Assembly: GCA_963759735.1 (NCBI GenBank)
Contig: CAVXAF010000007.1
Span: 682,001 to 746,000, forward strand
Reading direction: 5' to 3'
Length of the DNA: 64,000 nucleotides
DNA from: Hyphomicrobium_A sp963759735
Lineage (GTDB): Bacteria; Pseudomonadota; Alphaproteobacteria; Rhizobiales; Hyphomicrobiaceae
Of the stretch, positions 9,055-18,508 are shown in pieces. A model generated the notes under the pieces. That model searched no databases, was not told where the DNA came from, and saw only the letters and a list, made by a program, of their open reading frames with translations. The position numbers and the translations under genes were made by a program. Position 1 is the first letter of the stretch. Each line of letters begins with the position of its first letter.

Positions 9055-10410
9055 ATGCCTTATATTGTCATTGCCGTACTGAGCCTCGCCGCGGCTGCGA
9101 TCGTCTATATCCTGGCGCGCCGCGCCACCGTCAACACCACGCGCGGCGTGCGAGTGCTGGTGCGCGGCGGCACCCTGGTGCTGGTCGGGGTTGCGCTGGC
9201 GGCGATCCTCCTCCTCGTGCCGGCATTGCAGCGCTCAGGTGCTCCGCAGGTGTCATCCCCCCTGCAGGACGAGATGGCTCGCCCGAGCGCGCGTCTGCCG
9301 TCCGACGACGCCCCCCGGCGCTACGGCTATGAGAGCGAGCCCCTCAACGCGCCCGCGCAAGCGCCGCCGCAGGATACGCAGGCTGAGTGGCAGGCGGTGC
9401 CGGTTTACTTCGGGACCGACCGCCAGATGCAGCCCGATGCCAAGCGCCTGCAATACAACGCCGAGCGCGGCCGGCGGCTTGATCTGGGACGCGCAATCGT
9501 CACCGTGCCGAAAAGCCATCAGGTGCCCAACATCGAGCGGCCGTGGGTGGTGAAGATCCCGTATTTTGACGTGACGATCTACGAGGAGGCGGAGAACCCG
9601 GCCGAGCACTTCACCATGCAGGACATCGGCCGGCTGTCGAAAGCCGATCTCCTGACCCTCGTGCGCCAGCGCATTGCCACGTCGAGCCGCTTCAAGGATC
9701 ACGCGCTCGTCTTCGTGCACGGCTACAACACCTCGTTCGATCACGCCGTCTACCGCACGGCGCAGATCGCCTACGACCTCAAGTTCGACGGCGCGACGTT
9801 TCTCTACAGCTGGCCCTCGGGCGGGGCGGTGGCGAGCTACACCTACGATCGCGAGAGCGCGCAGGCCTCCGAACCCTACCTGCGCGAATTCCTCGACCTC
9901 GTCGTCAAGGAGAGCGGCGCCAAGTCGGTGAGCATCATCGCGCATTCGATGGGCAACCAGCCGCTGCTCGATGTTCTGAAGGACATGCGCTCGGGCGGAC
10001 CGGAAGGCGTGGTGATCAACGAGGTGATCTTAGCCGCGCCCGATGTCGATGCGGACACCTTCGCCAACGTGGCGCAGCGCATCGAGGGCATCGCCAATGG
10101 CGTGACGCTCTATGCCGCCTCCAATGACCGGGCGCTCATCGTGTCGCGCAACTTCTGGCGCAGCCCGCGCGCGGGGGACGTGCCGGCGGCCGGCCCACTC
10201 ATCGTGCCGGGCATAGAGACCATCGACGTCACTGCTGCGTCGACTGACAGTCTGGCTATCAACCATTCCGGTTACGCAGAGAACAACGATCTGTTGCAGG
10301 ACATTGGTAAGCTCATTTTGAGTGGCCTGCGGCCGCCCGACCAGCGGTTGACGGCATTGCGGCGCACATCCTCGCCCAAGGGCGATTATTGGCGCTACAC
10401 GGCGCCCTAA
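9055..10410 (+). CDS. DUF900-type alpha/beta hydrolase, membrane-anchored (copy 1)
   Basis: This 451-residue protein has two N-terminal hydrophobic helices (about 4-21 and 41-58), a Pro/Ala linker to about 110, then an alpha/beta-hydrolase domain. FVHGYN (221-225) forms the oxyanion region, AHSMG (296-300) holds nucleophile Ser298, APDVD holds the likely acid (Asp330 or Asp332) and NHSGY holds His404. The family is annotated as esterase/lipase-like of unknown substrate. The neighbour at 10473 has a near-identical catalytic domain, so the two arose by tandem duplication. GGGGGAGG precedes the ATG. Confidence 0.88.
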   Translation: MPYIVIAVLSLAAAAIVYILARRATVNTTRGVRVLVRGGTLVLVGVALAAILLLVPALQRSGAPQVSSPLQDEMARPSARLPSDDAPRRYGYESEPLNAPAQAPPQDTQAEWQAVPVYFGTDRQMQPDAKRLQYNAERGRRLDLGRAIVTVPKSHQVPNIERPWVVKIPYFDVTIYEEAENPAEHFTMQDIGRLSKADLLTLVRQRIATSSRFKDHALVFVHGYNTSFDHAVYRTAQIAYDLKFDGATFLYSWPSGGAVASYTYDRESAQASEPYLREFLDLVVKESGAKSVSIIAHSMGNQPLLDVLKDMRSGGPEGVVINEVILAAPDVDADTFANVAQRIEGIANGVTLYAASNDRALIVSRNFWRSPRAGDVPAAGPLIVPGIETIDVTAASTDSLAINHSGYAENNDLLQDIGKLILSGLRPPDQRLTALRRTSSPKGDYWRYTAP

Positions 10411-10472
10411 GGGGGCCACAGCCGAGGAGTATTGCGGCGCGTCGATTGCCGCCTTTGCAAAGGATAATTTCC

Positions 10473-12687
10473 GTGTCCGTCCGCCAGCCAATTGCCGCAA
10501 CGAGCTTTTTCCTGCTCCTGCTCACATTGTTTTCTGTGTTCACGCATGATGTCGCCGGCGCGCAAGAGCGCTGGCCACCGTGGCAGAGCTACAGCGAGGC
10601 GGAGGATGCGGCGCGCAAGAAAGCGCTGCGCCGGCCGCGGCCGCGTGCCGATGCCGCCGCTCTAAAACGTGAGGCCGAGCAATTCGTGGCGGCCGGCCAG
10701 CCCGGTCGTGCGGCTTCCCCGGCCATGCGTCTGGTCAGTGAATTGCGCCGGACGGCGCCTGATACGGTGGAGCTTGCGCAAGCGTACGAGCTGCTGGCGC
10801 AAATCAACATCGCGCAAAAGCTCACGCTGTTGGCCGAGAACAATTTGAAGAGCGCGTTGGCGATCCGCGAAAAGCTTCCCGGCCAGCCCGGCGTCGCAGT
10901 CACCCGCGAGAGTCTCGCCAAGGTCTATGAAACGCGCGGCAAGACCGCGGAGGCGCAAAAGTTGCGCAACCCGGCCGTTCCGCTCACGCAGCGGGGCCCG
11001 ACCGCCAACGGAAGATCGATGCAGTCCAAGCCGGCGGTGCGCATCGGCCAGCCGAGTGCCGTGCCTACCGAGGAGGAGAAGGACAGCGCTGCCAACAGTG
11101 AGCAGCCGGCTGCCAAGCGGGCGCAGCAGATGCGGCCCCGTATTGGAGGGGCGCGAGGTGTGAGCCCGCCGCCGTCAGTCGAGCAGGAGGTCGCCCCGCA
11201 AGCCCGCCAGCAGGAGCCGAGCCCAAGTCCGGCGCCGCCGCCAATGTCCGACAGCGAGGACATGAGGCCCGGCGCACCGGCGCCCGGCGAAAGCGCCGAT
11301 GAGCCTGCTGCAGGCGAGGCTGAGGGGCAGGATTCGGCCGAGATGGAGCGCCAGAAACTAGAAGAAGCCCTGAAACAAGACGGTGCCCGGATAGGCATGC
11401 GCAGCATGGCGCGTCGCGCGCCGAGCGCTCGCCCCGCCACCTGCCGGGGGCGGTCAGGGCGCACCTGCGCCCGAACCCATGCCGCAAGCCGCGCCACCGG
11501 CCACCGAGCCGGAGGGGGGCGGTGCAGCGCGCAGCGCGGAGCCGGCGCCCGCGCCGGCGCCAGAGATGAGCACCAGGGCAGCTGAAGCACCCGTTCCGCC
11601 CCCTCCGCTTCCCGGCGTCGCCGAGCCTGCCGGCGGTGCCGCCCCGATTGCCGAACCCGATTGGCAGGTCGTGCCGGTCTACTGGGGCACCGATCGCGCC
11701 GCGATGCCCAATGCGCAGCGTCTGGTGTTCGGCTCCGACCGGGCGCGCAGACTGCAGCTCGGCATGGCGCAGATCACCGTGCCCAAGGTGCACGAGGTGC
11801 CGAACGTCGAGCGCCCCTGGGTGGTCAAGATCCCCTACTTCGACGTGACCATCTACGCCGAGAAGGAGGACGCGAAGAAGCATTTCACCGTCAAGGAGAT
11901 CAAGGCGCTGACCAAGGAGGAACTGCTGGCGCAGGTGAAGGCGCGGCTTGGCGCCTCGCAGACGTTCAAGGACCAGGCGTTGGTGTTCGTGCACGGTTAC
12001 AACACGGCGTTCGACAACGCGCTCTATCGCACGGCGCAGATCGCCTATGACCTCGACTTTGACGGCGCGACGTTCCTCTACAGCTGGCCATCGGGCGGCG
12101 CGGTGGCGAGCTACACCTACGATCGCGAGAGCGCGCAGGCGTCCGAGCCCTACCTGCGCGAGTTCCTCGAAATGGTGGTGAAGCAGACGGGCGCCAAGCA
12201 GGTGAGCATCATCGCGCATTCGATGGGCAACCAGCCGGTTATGGATGTGCTGCGCGATATGAAGTCCTCGGCGCCGGCGGGCGTTGAGATCAGTCAGGTG
12301 ATCCTGGCCGCGCCCGATGTCGACGCCGACAGCTTCTCCAACCTCGCCAAGACCATCACGGGGCTTGCCAAGAATGTGACGCTCTACGTCGCCTCCAACG
12401 ATCGAGCGCTGATCGTGTCGCGCAACTTCTGGGGCAGCTACCGCGCCGGCGACGTGCCACCGGCCGGTCCGTTGATCCTTCCGGGCATCGATACGATCGA
12501 CGTGACCGCGGCCTCCACGGACACGTTCGCCATCAACCACTCCGGCTATGCCTCGAACAACAAGCTCCTCGAGGATATCGGCGAGCTGCTGAAGACCGGC
12601 CTGCGCCCGCCCGAACTGCGCCCGCTTAAGCCCGGCAAGATCACCACCGGAGGCGGCGACTATTGGCGTTACGCGCCGTCGCCGTAA
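10473..12687 (+). pseudogene. Exported TPR / proline-rich / DUF900 alpha/beta hydrolase (copy 2), frameshifted
   Basis: The likely GTG start at 10473 follows AAGGA. A signal peptide ends near VAGA, then comes a TPR-like helical part (about residues 50-170, such as AQAYELLAQINIAQKLTLLAENN) and a long Pro/Ala/Glu-rich linker. The frame breaks near 11415-11440 (net +1). It resumes as PPPAGGGQGAPAPEP and leads into a hydrolase domain with FVHGYN, AHSMGN, APDVD and NHSGY. Joined, it would be about 738 residues. It extends copy 1 by an added N-terminal TPR region. The break lies in low-complexity GC-rich DNA where indels are easy. Confidence 0.72.
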
Positions 12688-12815
12688 CGACAACATGCTC
12701 GGTTCCGGAGACGAAGGTTTTATTAACCCTGCCTTGCGAGACTCCGCCTATCGGGTCGACCGTCGGTCGGCCGTGAGTTGCATGCCGGTATTCCGGCGGG
12801 TCCGCGGTGTGGTTG

Positions 12816-13400
12816 ATGCGTTGGCAGCGGTTGACGGTTCGCCAGACTTTGGCGTCGGGCCATCTGGGGCAGGGGCTGCGCCGCCTCACATCCTCGATTG
12901 CCGTCGCAACCTGCTGTGCGGCTATGGTGGTCCTCCTGTTCGCCGCGACGCCGGCCCCCGCCGAGGGTGACGTCGTCGAAGTCGAAGGTGGCGATGCCGT
13001 CGACTTCAATGCGGAAGCGCACACCGGCATGCCGGCATCGAATTCGCGCGTGCGCTCGATGCTTGCCAGCCGTCCCAACGAGTTCGTCACCGTCTGCGTC
13101 GCCGGCTGTGCGGGAAAGCCCTCGATCGTGCAGACGCTGCCGATGCCGCATGAGGCGCGGTCCGGTTCGATGCGCACCACAGTTGGACGTATCGACGATG
13201 CGCCAGGGCGGCCGCCCGAGTATGCCAACTACGGCGCTTCCAACGACGCTGTGACGTGCGTCGCGGGATGCGGTGGCAAGGCGGGTCAGGTGGTACAGCG
13301 TCTTCCCGGCCTTCCCAGCCAGCCGGTCGTCAAGGCCCCGCGCGCCCCGGCGGAGGCCGAGGCCAAGCCCGGCAACGAGCCGCTCGACCTGCGGCGTTGA
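12816..13400 (+). CDS. Exported protein with paired CVAGC-GK motifs
   Basis: The protein has about 194 residues with a long signal-like N-terminus (hydrophobic SIAVATCCAAMVVLLFAAT, cut near APA). Two copies of the pattern CVAGCxGKxxxVxQxLP occur, VCVAGCAGKPSIVQTLP and TCVAGCGGKAGQVVQRLP, separated by about 45 residues. Each pair of cysteines could form a tight disulfide or bind a metal. The tail is Pro/Ala/Glu-rich. A GTG three codons upstream is an alternative start. I recognise no family. Confidence 0.6.
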   Translation: MRWQRLTVRQTLASGHLGQGLRRLTSSIAVATCCAAMVVLLFAATPAPAEGDVVEVEGGDAVDFNAEAHTGMPASNSRVRSMLASRPNEFVTVCVAGCAGKPSIVQTLPMPHEARSGSMRTTVGRIDDAPGRPPEYANYGASNDAVTCVAGCGGKAGQVVQRLPGLPSQPVVKAPRAPAEAEAKPGNEPLDLRR

Positions 13401-13418
13401 ACGCCAGGCGCAAACCCA

Positions 13419-14480
13419 TCATTCGATCAGCTTGCGAACCTCGTCGTAGCTCGACACCTTGTGCACGAGCCCGTTCTTGATGAAATACAGCCACTCCAGC
13501 TTCTCGCTGGCGGCGAGGTTCTCGGGCGTTACCGCCTGCAGCGCGTCGAAGTTCTGCTTGCGGAACAGCACGGCAGTGGTTTTCGAAGTCTCGGCGTCGA
13601 GATAGCCCCAATCCTCCGCATCCGGCAGGCGGGTCGCCGCTTCGGGCTCGAAGACGACCTCGTTGAGCGCCGACGGGGGGAGCTGGCCGGCTTTTATGTA
13701 TTCGATTGCCGCCTCGACAAAGCCCATCTGCACCAGCCCCGAGCAGATGAATTCGTTCGGCGCGTCCCACTTGCGCTCGCGATAGTTGCGCACCGCTTGC
13801 CGATCGCCGCTGACGCTGCGCTCCACTCCGAACCACAGACTGCGCGCGATGGCGCCGATGGCCCAGTAGTTATAGCTGGCCTTGATCTTGTCGAGCAGCA
13901 GGCCACGCACGCGGGATTGCTTGGGTTCGTCGAACCATTCCTTGCGGAAGCGCTTGATGGCGATGAAGGCGCTCTTGTCGGCGATGTAGTCGCGCAGGTT
14001 GGTGAGATCGACGCCGCTGGTGCCGGCCTCGATGACGAAGGTGCTGGTGTATCCGGATTCAAACTGCGGACCGGTGAAGACCATGGCCGCGTGGGAGAAG
14101 GGCGAGGTGGTGGCCCAGCGAATGGCCCACGAGGCGAAGTCCCATTCGCGGCGCGTCAGCACGACGTCGGCGCGTTCGAGATAGCGGCCAGCAAGGAAGT
14201 CCTCGACCGGCATCGGCCATACCTCGACGACGGCTTCGTCGGCGGGTGGCAGCAGGGCGGGCGCAGTCGGCTGGTCCGGCGCTGCCGGAGGCACAGCGGG
14301 CGTTGCCGCGGGCGGCACCGCGGGCGTCGGCATCGGCGCGGGGGCTGTTTCCTCGTTCTGCGCAATGGCACCGGGCGGCATGGCGCGAACAGGGGCTGGT
14401 GGCGTCACCGCCAATGTCGTGCCGGCAATGGCACAAACGGCCAGTGTTCCTAAGCCGGCAGCGATGATGTTGCGCTTCAT
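13419..14480 (-). CDS. Exported YiiX/YebB-like permuted papain-fold (NlpC/P60-related) protein
   Basis: This 353-residue protein has a signal peptide starting MKRNIIAAGLG and a Pro/Ala-rich linker to about residue 80. The catalytic domain has His130 in SPFSHAAMVF, a possible partner Glu151 in FVIEAG, and Cys246 in FICSGLV. This order (His before Cys) is that of circularly permuted NlpC/P60-like enzymes such as YiiX, which act on amide or thioester bonds in the envelope or on lipids. GGGGGA lies 5 bases before the start. Substrate unknown. Confidence 0.75.
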   Translation of the reverse strand: MKRNIIAAGLGTLAVCAIAGTTLAVTPPAPVRAMPPGAIAQNEETAPAPMPTPAVPPAATPAVPPAAPDQPTAPALLPPADEAVVEVWPMPVEDFLAGRYLERADVVLTRREWDFASWAIRWATTSPFSHAAMVFTGPQFESGYTSTFVIEAGTSGVDLTNLRDYIADKSAFIAIKRFRKEWFDEPKQSRVRGLLLDKIKASYNYWAIGAIARSLWFGVERSVSGDRQAVRNYRERKWDAPNEFICSGLVQMGFVEAAIEYIKAGQLPPSALNEVVFEPEAATRLPDAEDWGYLDAETSKTTAVLFRKQNFDALQAVTPENLAASEKLEWLYFIKNGLVHKVSSYDEVRKLIE

Positions 14481-14707
14481 CGAAAGTCCCCCGAAACGAT
14501 CTGCGCCTGCCGACGACGCGCGCCCCCGCACCGGTTCGCGGGGTGTCGGCAAACTTAGCCTGTAGAAGCAAGTAACGCATCGCTCCCGGCTGTGGTCAAC
14601 GCAGCCGACGGTGGGCCTGCGGCCCGGCGGCATCATCAGCCTTGCCGAGCCGGCCCACCTCGTCCACAAGACGCCCCTAAACTTTGGCAAAGGTAGTGGT
14701 TGCGGCG

Positions 14708-15886
14708 ATGGGCGTGGCGCGGCCGGCAAATTTCGAGGCGCTTGAAGCACAGGCGCGCACGTTGCTGGCGGTGTTTATCGCTGCCGGCTACGAGGCAGTC
14801 GCGCCCGACGTCATCCAGCCGGCAGGCGTGTTCCTCGATGTGGTCGGCGAGGCGCTGCGCGGTCGCACCTACGTCTTCACCGATCTCAACGGCGAGGAAC
14901 TGTGCCTGCGGCCCGACCTCACGGTGCCGACCTGCCGGCTCTACCTGCAACGCCATCCGGCTGCCGACCGCGAGGCTTTTTACAGCTACAACGGGCCGGC
15001 CTTCCGGTTTCAACCGGCCAGTGCCGACGCCGCTCACCCGCGCGAATTCCGCCAAGCGGGGATCGAGGCTTTCGGCGGCGCGGACGCCGGGGAAGCCGAC
15101 GCACGCACGCTGGTGCTCATGCTGCGCGCCTTGCAGCAGGCGGGACTGCCCGGCTGGCGACTGCGCATCGGGGATGTCGGGCTGTTCGATGCACTGCTCG
15201 ATACCGCCAACATGCCCGAGCGTTGGCGCGGTCGGCTGCGCCACCAGTTCTGGCGCCCCGAAGCCTTTCGCGCCGAGCTGAAGCGATTGTCCACCGAGCC
15301 GGCGCGCTCGGCGGCGGCGTTTCCGCGCCGGCTGATCGACGCGCTCGACCCCGAGGATCGGGCCGGCGCAGAAGCCCTCGTGGCAGCGCACCTTGAAACG
15401 TCTGGGATAGAGCTCATTGGCGTGCGCTCGGCGGGCGAGATCGCCGACGGCCTCTTGGCCATCGCCGCCGACGCCAAGGCGCCGCCTCTAAAGCCAGACA
15501 CCGCCGCACTGATCGACGCCTACGTGCGGACCCGGCTTCCCGCGCCGCAGGCGACGGGTGCGCTGCGCAAGCTCGCCGGTTCGTCCAGCGAAGGATTTGC
15601 CCGCGCCCTCGAAGCGTATGACCGACGCCTGCGCCTGCTCGCCGAGAGCGGCATCGACATGGGAGCAGTGGAGTTCTCCGCCGAATTCGGGCGCAGCGTT
15701 GGCTATTACACCGGCTTCGTCTTCGAGGTGGTTTCCGCTGTGCTCGGCCCGGCGAGCCCGGTGGGCGGCGGGGGACGCTACGACGGCCTGCTGAAAGCGG
15801 TCGGCGCCCCGCGCGAGGTGCCTGCCGTCGGCGGCGCCATTCACACCGAGCGGCTGCTCGCTGTCGTGCGTGGAGACAAGCCATGA
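14708..15886 (+). CDS. hisZ: ATP phosphoribosyltransferase regulatory subunit HisZ
   Basis: This protein of about 392 residues is related to class II histidyl-tRNA synthetases. It shows the class II motifs FTDLNGEELCLRPDLTVP and FSAEFGRSVGYYTGFVFEV but lacks a full aminoacylation site. HisZ joins short-form HisG to make the first, feedback-controlled enzyme of histidine synthesis. A TTG eight codons upstream is a possible alternative start. The stop overlaps the hisG start as ATGA, showing translational coupling. Confidence 0.92.
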   Translation: MGVARPANFEALEAQARTLLAVFIAAGYEAVAPDVIQPAGVFLDVVGEALRGRTYVFTDLNGEELCLRPDLTVPTCRLYLQRHPAADREAFYSYNGPAFRFQPASADAAHPREFRQAGIEAFGGADAGEADARTLVLMLRALQQAGLPGWRLRIGDVGLFDALLDTANMPERWRGRLRHQFWRPEAFRAELKRLSTEPARSAAAFPRRLIDALDPEDRAGAEALVAAHLETSGIELIGVRSAGEIADGLLAIAADAKAPPLKPDTAALIDAYVRTRLPAPQATGALRKLAGSSSEGFARALEAYDRRLRLLAESGIDMGAVEFSAEFGRSVGYYTGFVFEVVSAVLGPASPVGGGGRYDGLLKAVGAPREVPAVGGAIHTERLLAVVRGDKP

Positions 15887-16596
15887 GCGCTCGCCTCACC
15901 TTTGCCGTGCCGTCGAAAGGCCGGCTCATGGATCAGACGGCCGAATACCTCGCTAAGTCGGGGCTGGTGCTGCGCAAGGTGGGACCCGAGCGCGGCTATC
16001 GCGGCGAGATCGAAGGAGTAGCCGGAATCGACGTGGCCTTCATCTCGGCCTCCGAGATCGTCGCGGCGCTGAACAACGGGCGCGCGCACATCGGCGTTAC
16101 CGGCGAGGACCTGGTGCGCGAGAACATTGTCGACGCCGACGCGCGCGTGCAGCTCCTAAAGCCGCTGGGCTTCGGGCACGCCAACGTCGTCGTCGCCGTG
16201 CCGGCCTGCTGGATCGACGTCAACGTCGTCGCCGATCTGGAAGCGGCGGCCGCCGTTTTCCGGCGCGCGCACGGGCGTCCGTTCCGCGTTGCCACGAAGT
16301 ACATCAACCTGACGCGGCGCTTCCTGTCGGGCAAGGGCCTCGCCGACTATCGGATCGTCGAAAGCCTCGGCGCCACCGAAGGCACCCCGGCGGCCGGGAC
16401 CGCCGACCTCATCGTCGACATCACCTCGAGCGGCGCGACCCTCGCTGCCAACGGCCTCAAGGTGCTCGAGGACGGCGTCATCCTGCGCTCGCAGGCCAAC
16501 CTTGTGTCTTCGCGCATCGCCGACTGGGGCAGCGACACGAAAAAGGCGCGCGATGCATTGCTCGCGCGCCTCGACGTTGCTTTGCCCGCCGACTGA
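15883..16596 (+). CDS. hisG: ATP phosphoribosyltransferase catalytic subunit, short form
   Basis: This 237-residue enzyme condenses ATP and PRPP in the first step of histidine synthesis. It starts TFAVPSKGRLMDQT, contains GVTGEDLVREN, and has the PRPP-loop-like segment VDITSSGATLAANGL. It lacks the C-terminal regulatory domain of the long form, which fits the presence of HisZ immediately upstream with a 4-base overlap. Confidence 0.95.
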   Translation: MSARLTFAVPSKGRLMDQTAEYLAKSGLVLRKVGPERGYRGEIEGVAGIDVAFISASEIVAALNNGRAHIGVTGEDLVRENIVDADARVQLLKPLGFGHANVVVAVPACWIDVNVVADLEAAAAVFRRAHGRPFRVATKYINLTRRFLSGKGLADYRIVESLGATEGTPAAGTADLIVDITSSGATLAANGLKVLEDGVILRSQANLVSSRIADWGSDTKKARDALLARLDVALPAD

Positions 16597-16611
16597 CGGC
16601 AGTCTCGGCGA

Positions 16612-17652
16612 TCAGCGATCCGGGCGCACGAATGCCTCTACGCGCATGCCCGGCAGCAGCGGTACCTTGCCCTCGAGGTTGATCGTCATCTCCAGCACCT
16701 CGATGTCGGAAGGACGGCGCGGCCCGCGCGCGGAAATGCGCGGGGTGGCCATGGTCGGTGCCAGGTCGGCAACCGTGCCCTCGAAATCGCGCCCCGGGTA
16801 GTTGATCGAGCGCACGAAGGCCCGCTGGCCGATTTTGATCTTGGCCACGTCGCCATCGTCCACCTCGGCCTTGACCCGCACCACCGACATGTCGCCGACG
16901 ACGGCCAGCGGCTGCTCGGGCGAAGGTGCCACGATCTCTCCGGTCTTGGCATTCATCTGCAGCACCGTACCGGCGCGCGGGGTGCGAATACGCGTCTTGT
17001 CGAGCTGCGAAGCAGCCAAAGCCACATTGGCGCGCGCGGCCGTCAACGCCGACTCGAACTGGTTGGGCGAGGGCAGGTTCGCCTTGGCCTGCGCCTGGGC
17101 ATACGACAGGCGTTCCCGCTCGACACGCTCCTGCGCCTTGCCGAGGCGGCGGCGCGCGTCGGTCAGCTGCTGCTCGGTCGTCTCGCCGCGGCGCTTGCCG
17201 GTCAGCGCGGCGTCGAGTTCGAAGCGTGCGCCGATGACCTCGCGTTCGGACGAATACACAGCGTCCTCCCCCTTGGTGACGTCTTCGCGCCCCGAAGTCG
17301 AAGGCTCCGCATCGCGCTGGCGCTTGCGCAATCCCGCCTCGGCTTCCGCCGCGGCGAGGCGTGCACGCGCCTCCTCGTCGTCGAGGCGTATGAGCAATTC
17401 GCCGTCCTCGACCTTGTCGTTGACCTTGACCGTCACGTCGGCCACCTGCCCGAGAATGGCGGCGCCGATGTTCACCTCGCCGGAAACCGGCTCGACGCGT
17501 CCGGGGGCAGCGGCCACCCATTGCGGACCCGACTTTTCCTCGGACTTGGTGGTGGTTTTGCTTTCGCCCGAGAAGTACGTGCCGTCACTCAGCAAGTACC
17601 CGGCGAACGCTGCCGCGACCAAGGCGGCGACAATACCAGCAGCTTTAAGCAT
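16612..17652 (-). CDS. HlyD-family periplasmic adaptor of a DevBCA-like ABC exporter
   Basis: This 346-residue protein has one N-terminal membrane helix (4-20), then a biotinyl-lipoyl-like strand pair (VAAAPGRVEPVSGEVNIG and VADVTVKVNDKVEDGELL). A coiled coil follows (about 90-190), then a beta-barrel beginning TRIRTPRAGTVLQ. This is the adaptor that links an inner-membrane MacB/DevC-type exporter to an outer-membrane channel. Its start overlaps the ATPase stop by 8 bases, so it is the last gene of a three-gene operon. Cargo unknown. Confidence 0.85.
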   Translation of the reverse strand: MLKAAGIVAALVAAAFAGYLLSDGTYFSGESKTTTKSEEKSGPQWVAAAPGRVEPVSGEVNIGAAILGQVADVTVKVNDKVEDGELLIRLDDEEARARLAAAEAEAGLRKRQRDAEPSTSGREDVTKGEDAVYSSEREVIGARFELDAALTGKRRGETTEQQLTDARRRLGKAQERVERERLSYAQAQAKANLPSPNQFESALTAARANVALAASQLDKTRIRTPRAGTVLQMNAKTGEIVAPSPEQPLAVVGDMSVVRVKAEVDDGDVAKIKIGQRAFVRSINYPGRDFEGTVADLAPTMATPRISARGPRRPSDIEVLEMTINLEGKVPLLPGMRVEAFVRPDR

Positions 17653-18508
17653 GACGTCTGATCCTATAGCGGGGGCCGGATTTCGGCGGCGTGGTGGGGT
17701 CGTCGTCGGGCTGCTCCTCCGTCTTGGGGGTCAGCAGCTCGGCGCGTGAATGGGCATCGTGCGGATCGGGGGCACTGTAGGTAGGGTTGGCACTTTTCTG
17801 GGGCCGCTCGTCGCTGTGAATCTTTCCGTCCTCGATGCGCACGATGCGATCGGCATAAGGCAGCGTGCGATGATCGTGTGTAACGGCGAGGACAGCGCGG
17901 TTGGGATCTTTGGCGACCTCGGCGAGCAGCGCCATCACGGCGCGGCCGTTCTCGGCATCGAGCGCTGCCGTCGGCTCGTCGGCGAGGATCACCGAGGGAG
18001 CGCCGGCGAGTGCGCGAGCGAGCGCAACGCGTTGCTTCTCGCCGCCCGACAGTTTCGCAGGGTAGGTGTTGGCACGATGGCCAAGGCCCACCGCGATCAA
18101 TGCATTAAGGGCGTGCGTGGGCGGGTCGACGACCGGCTTGGCGCGCACGTCGAGTGCCAGCATGACGTTCTCGGTTGCCGTCATCGTGGGAAATAGGTTG
18201 TAGCCCTGGAAGACGAAACCGACGTGCTGGCGCCGCACATTGGCAAGGCCTTCGGCATCAAGTCCGACCGTCTGGTTGCCGGCCACATCGAGCTGCCCTT
18301 CCGTTGGTGACAGGATGCAGCCGAGGATCGACAACAGCGTCGTCTTGCCCGAGCCCGAGGGGCCCATGAGCAGCGTGAGCTCACCCGAGTAGAGCTTGAG
18401 GTCGACACCTTTCAGCGGCCTCACCTCGTAGGCGCCCGAGCCGAACACCTTGACGATGTCGCGCGCCTCCAGGAGCACCCGGCGGTTGGCGTTGGAGTTG
18501 TCGGTCAT
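17645..18508 (-). CDS. ABC exporter ATP-binding protein (DevA/LolD-like)
   Basis: This 287-residue ATPase has Walker A GPSGSGKTT (49-57), the Q-loop in FVFQGYN, the signature LSGGEKQR, Walker B VILADEPTAALD and the switch His in VTHDH. It belongs to the MacB/DevA group that powers FtsX-like permeases. A Pro/Asp-rich tail of about 50 residues extends beyond the usual domain end. The start ATGA overlaps the permease stop. Confidence 0.9.
   Translation of the reverse strand: MTDNSNANRRVLLEARDIVKVFGSGAYEVRPLKGVDLKLYSGELTLLMGPSGSGKTTLLSILGCILSPTEGQLDVAGNQTVGLDAEGLANVRRQHVGFVFQGYNLFPTMTATENVMLALDVRAKPVVDPPTHALNALIAVGLGHRANTYPAKLSGGEKQRVALARALAGAPSVILADEPTAALDAENGRAVMALLAEVAKDPNRAVLAVTHDHRTLPYADRIVRIEDGKIHSDERPQKSANPTYSAPDPHDAHSRAELLTPKTEEQPDDDPTTPPKSGPRYRIRRHA

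Noticed and set aside
11065..12696. A 543-codon open frame antisense to the second alpha/beta hydrolase, and similar long antisense frames at 55082-56017 and 45248-46465
   Set aside because: They lie opposite clearly conserved genes, have Arg/His/Gly/Asp-rich compositions typical of reversed GC-rich codons, and lack ribosome sites and recognisable motifs.
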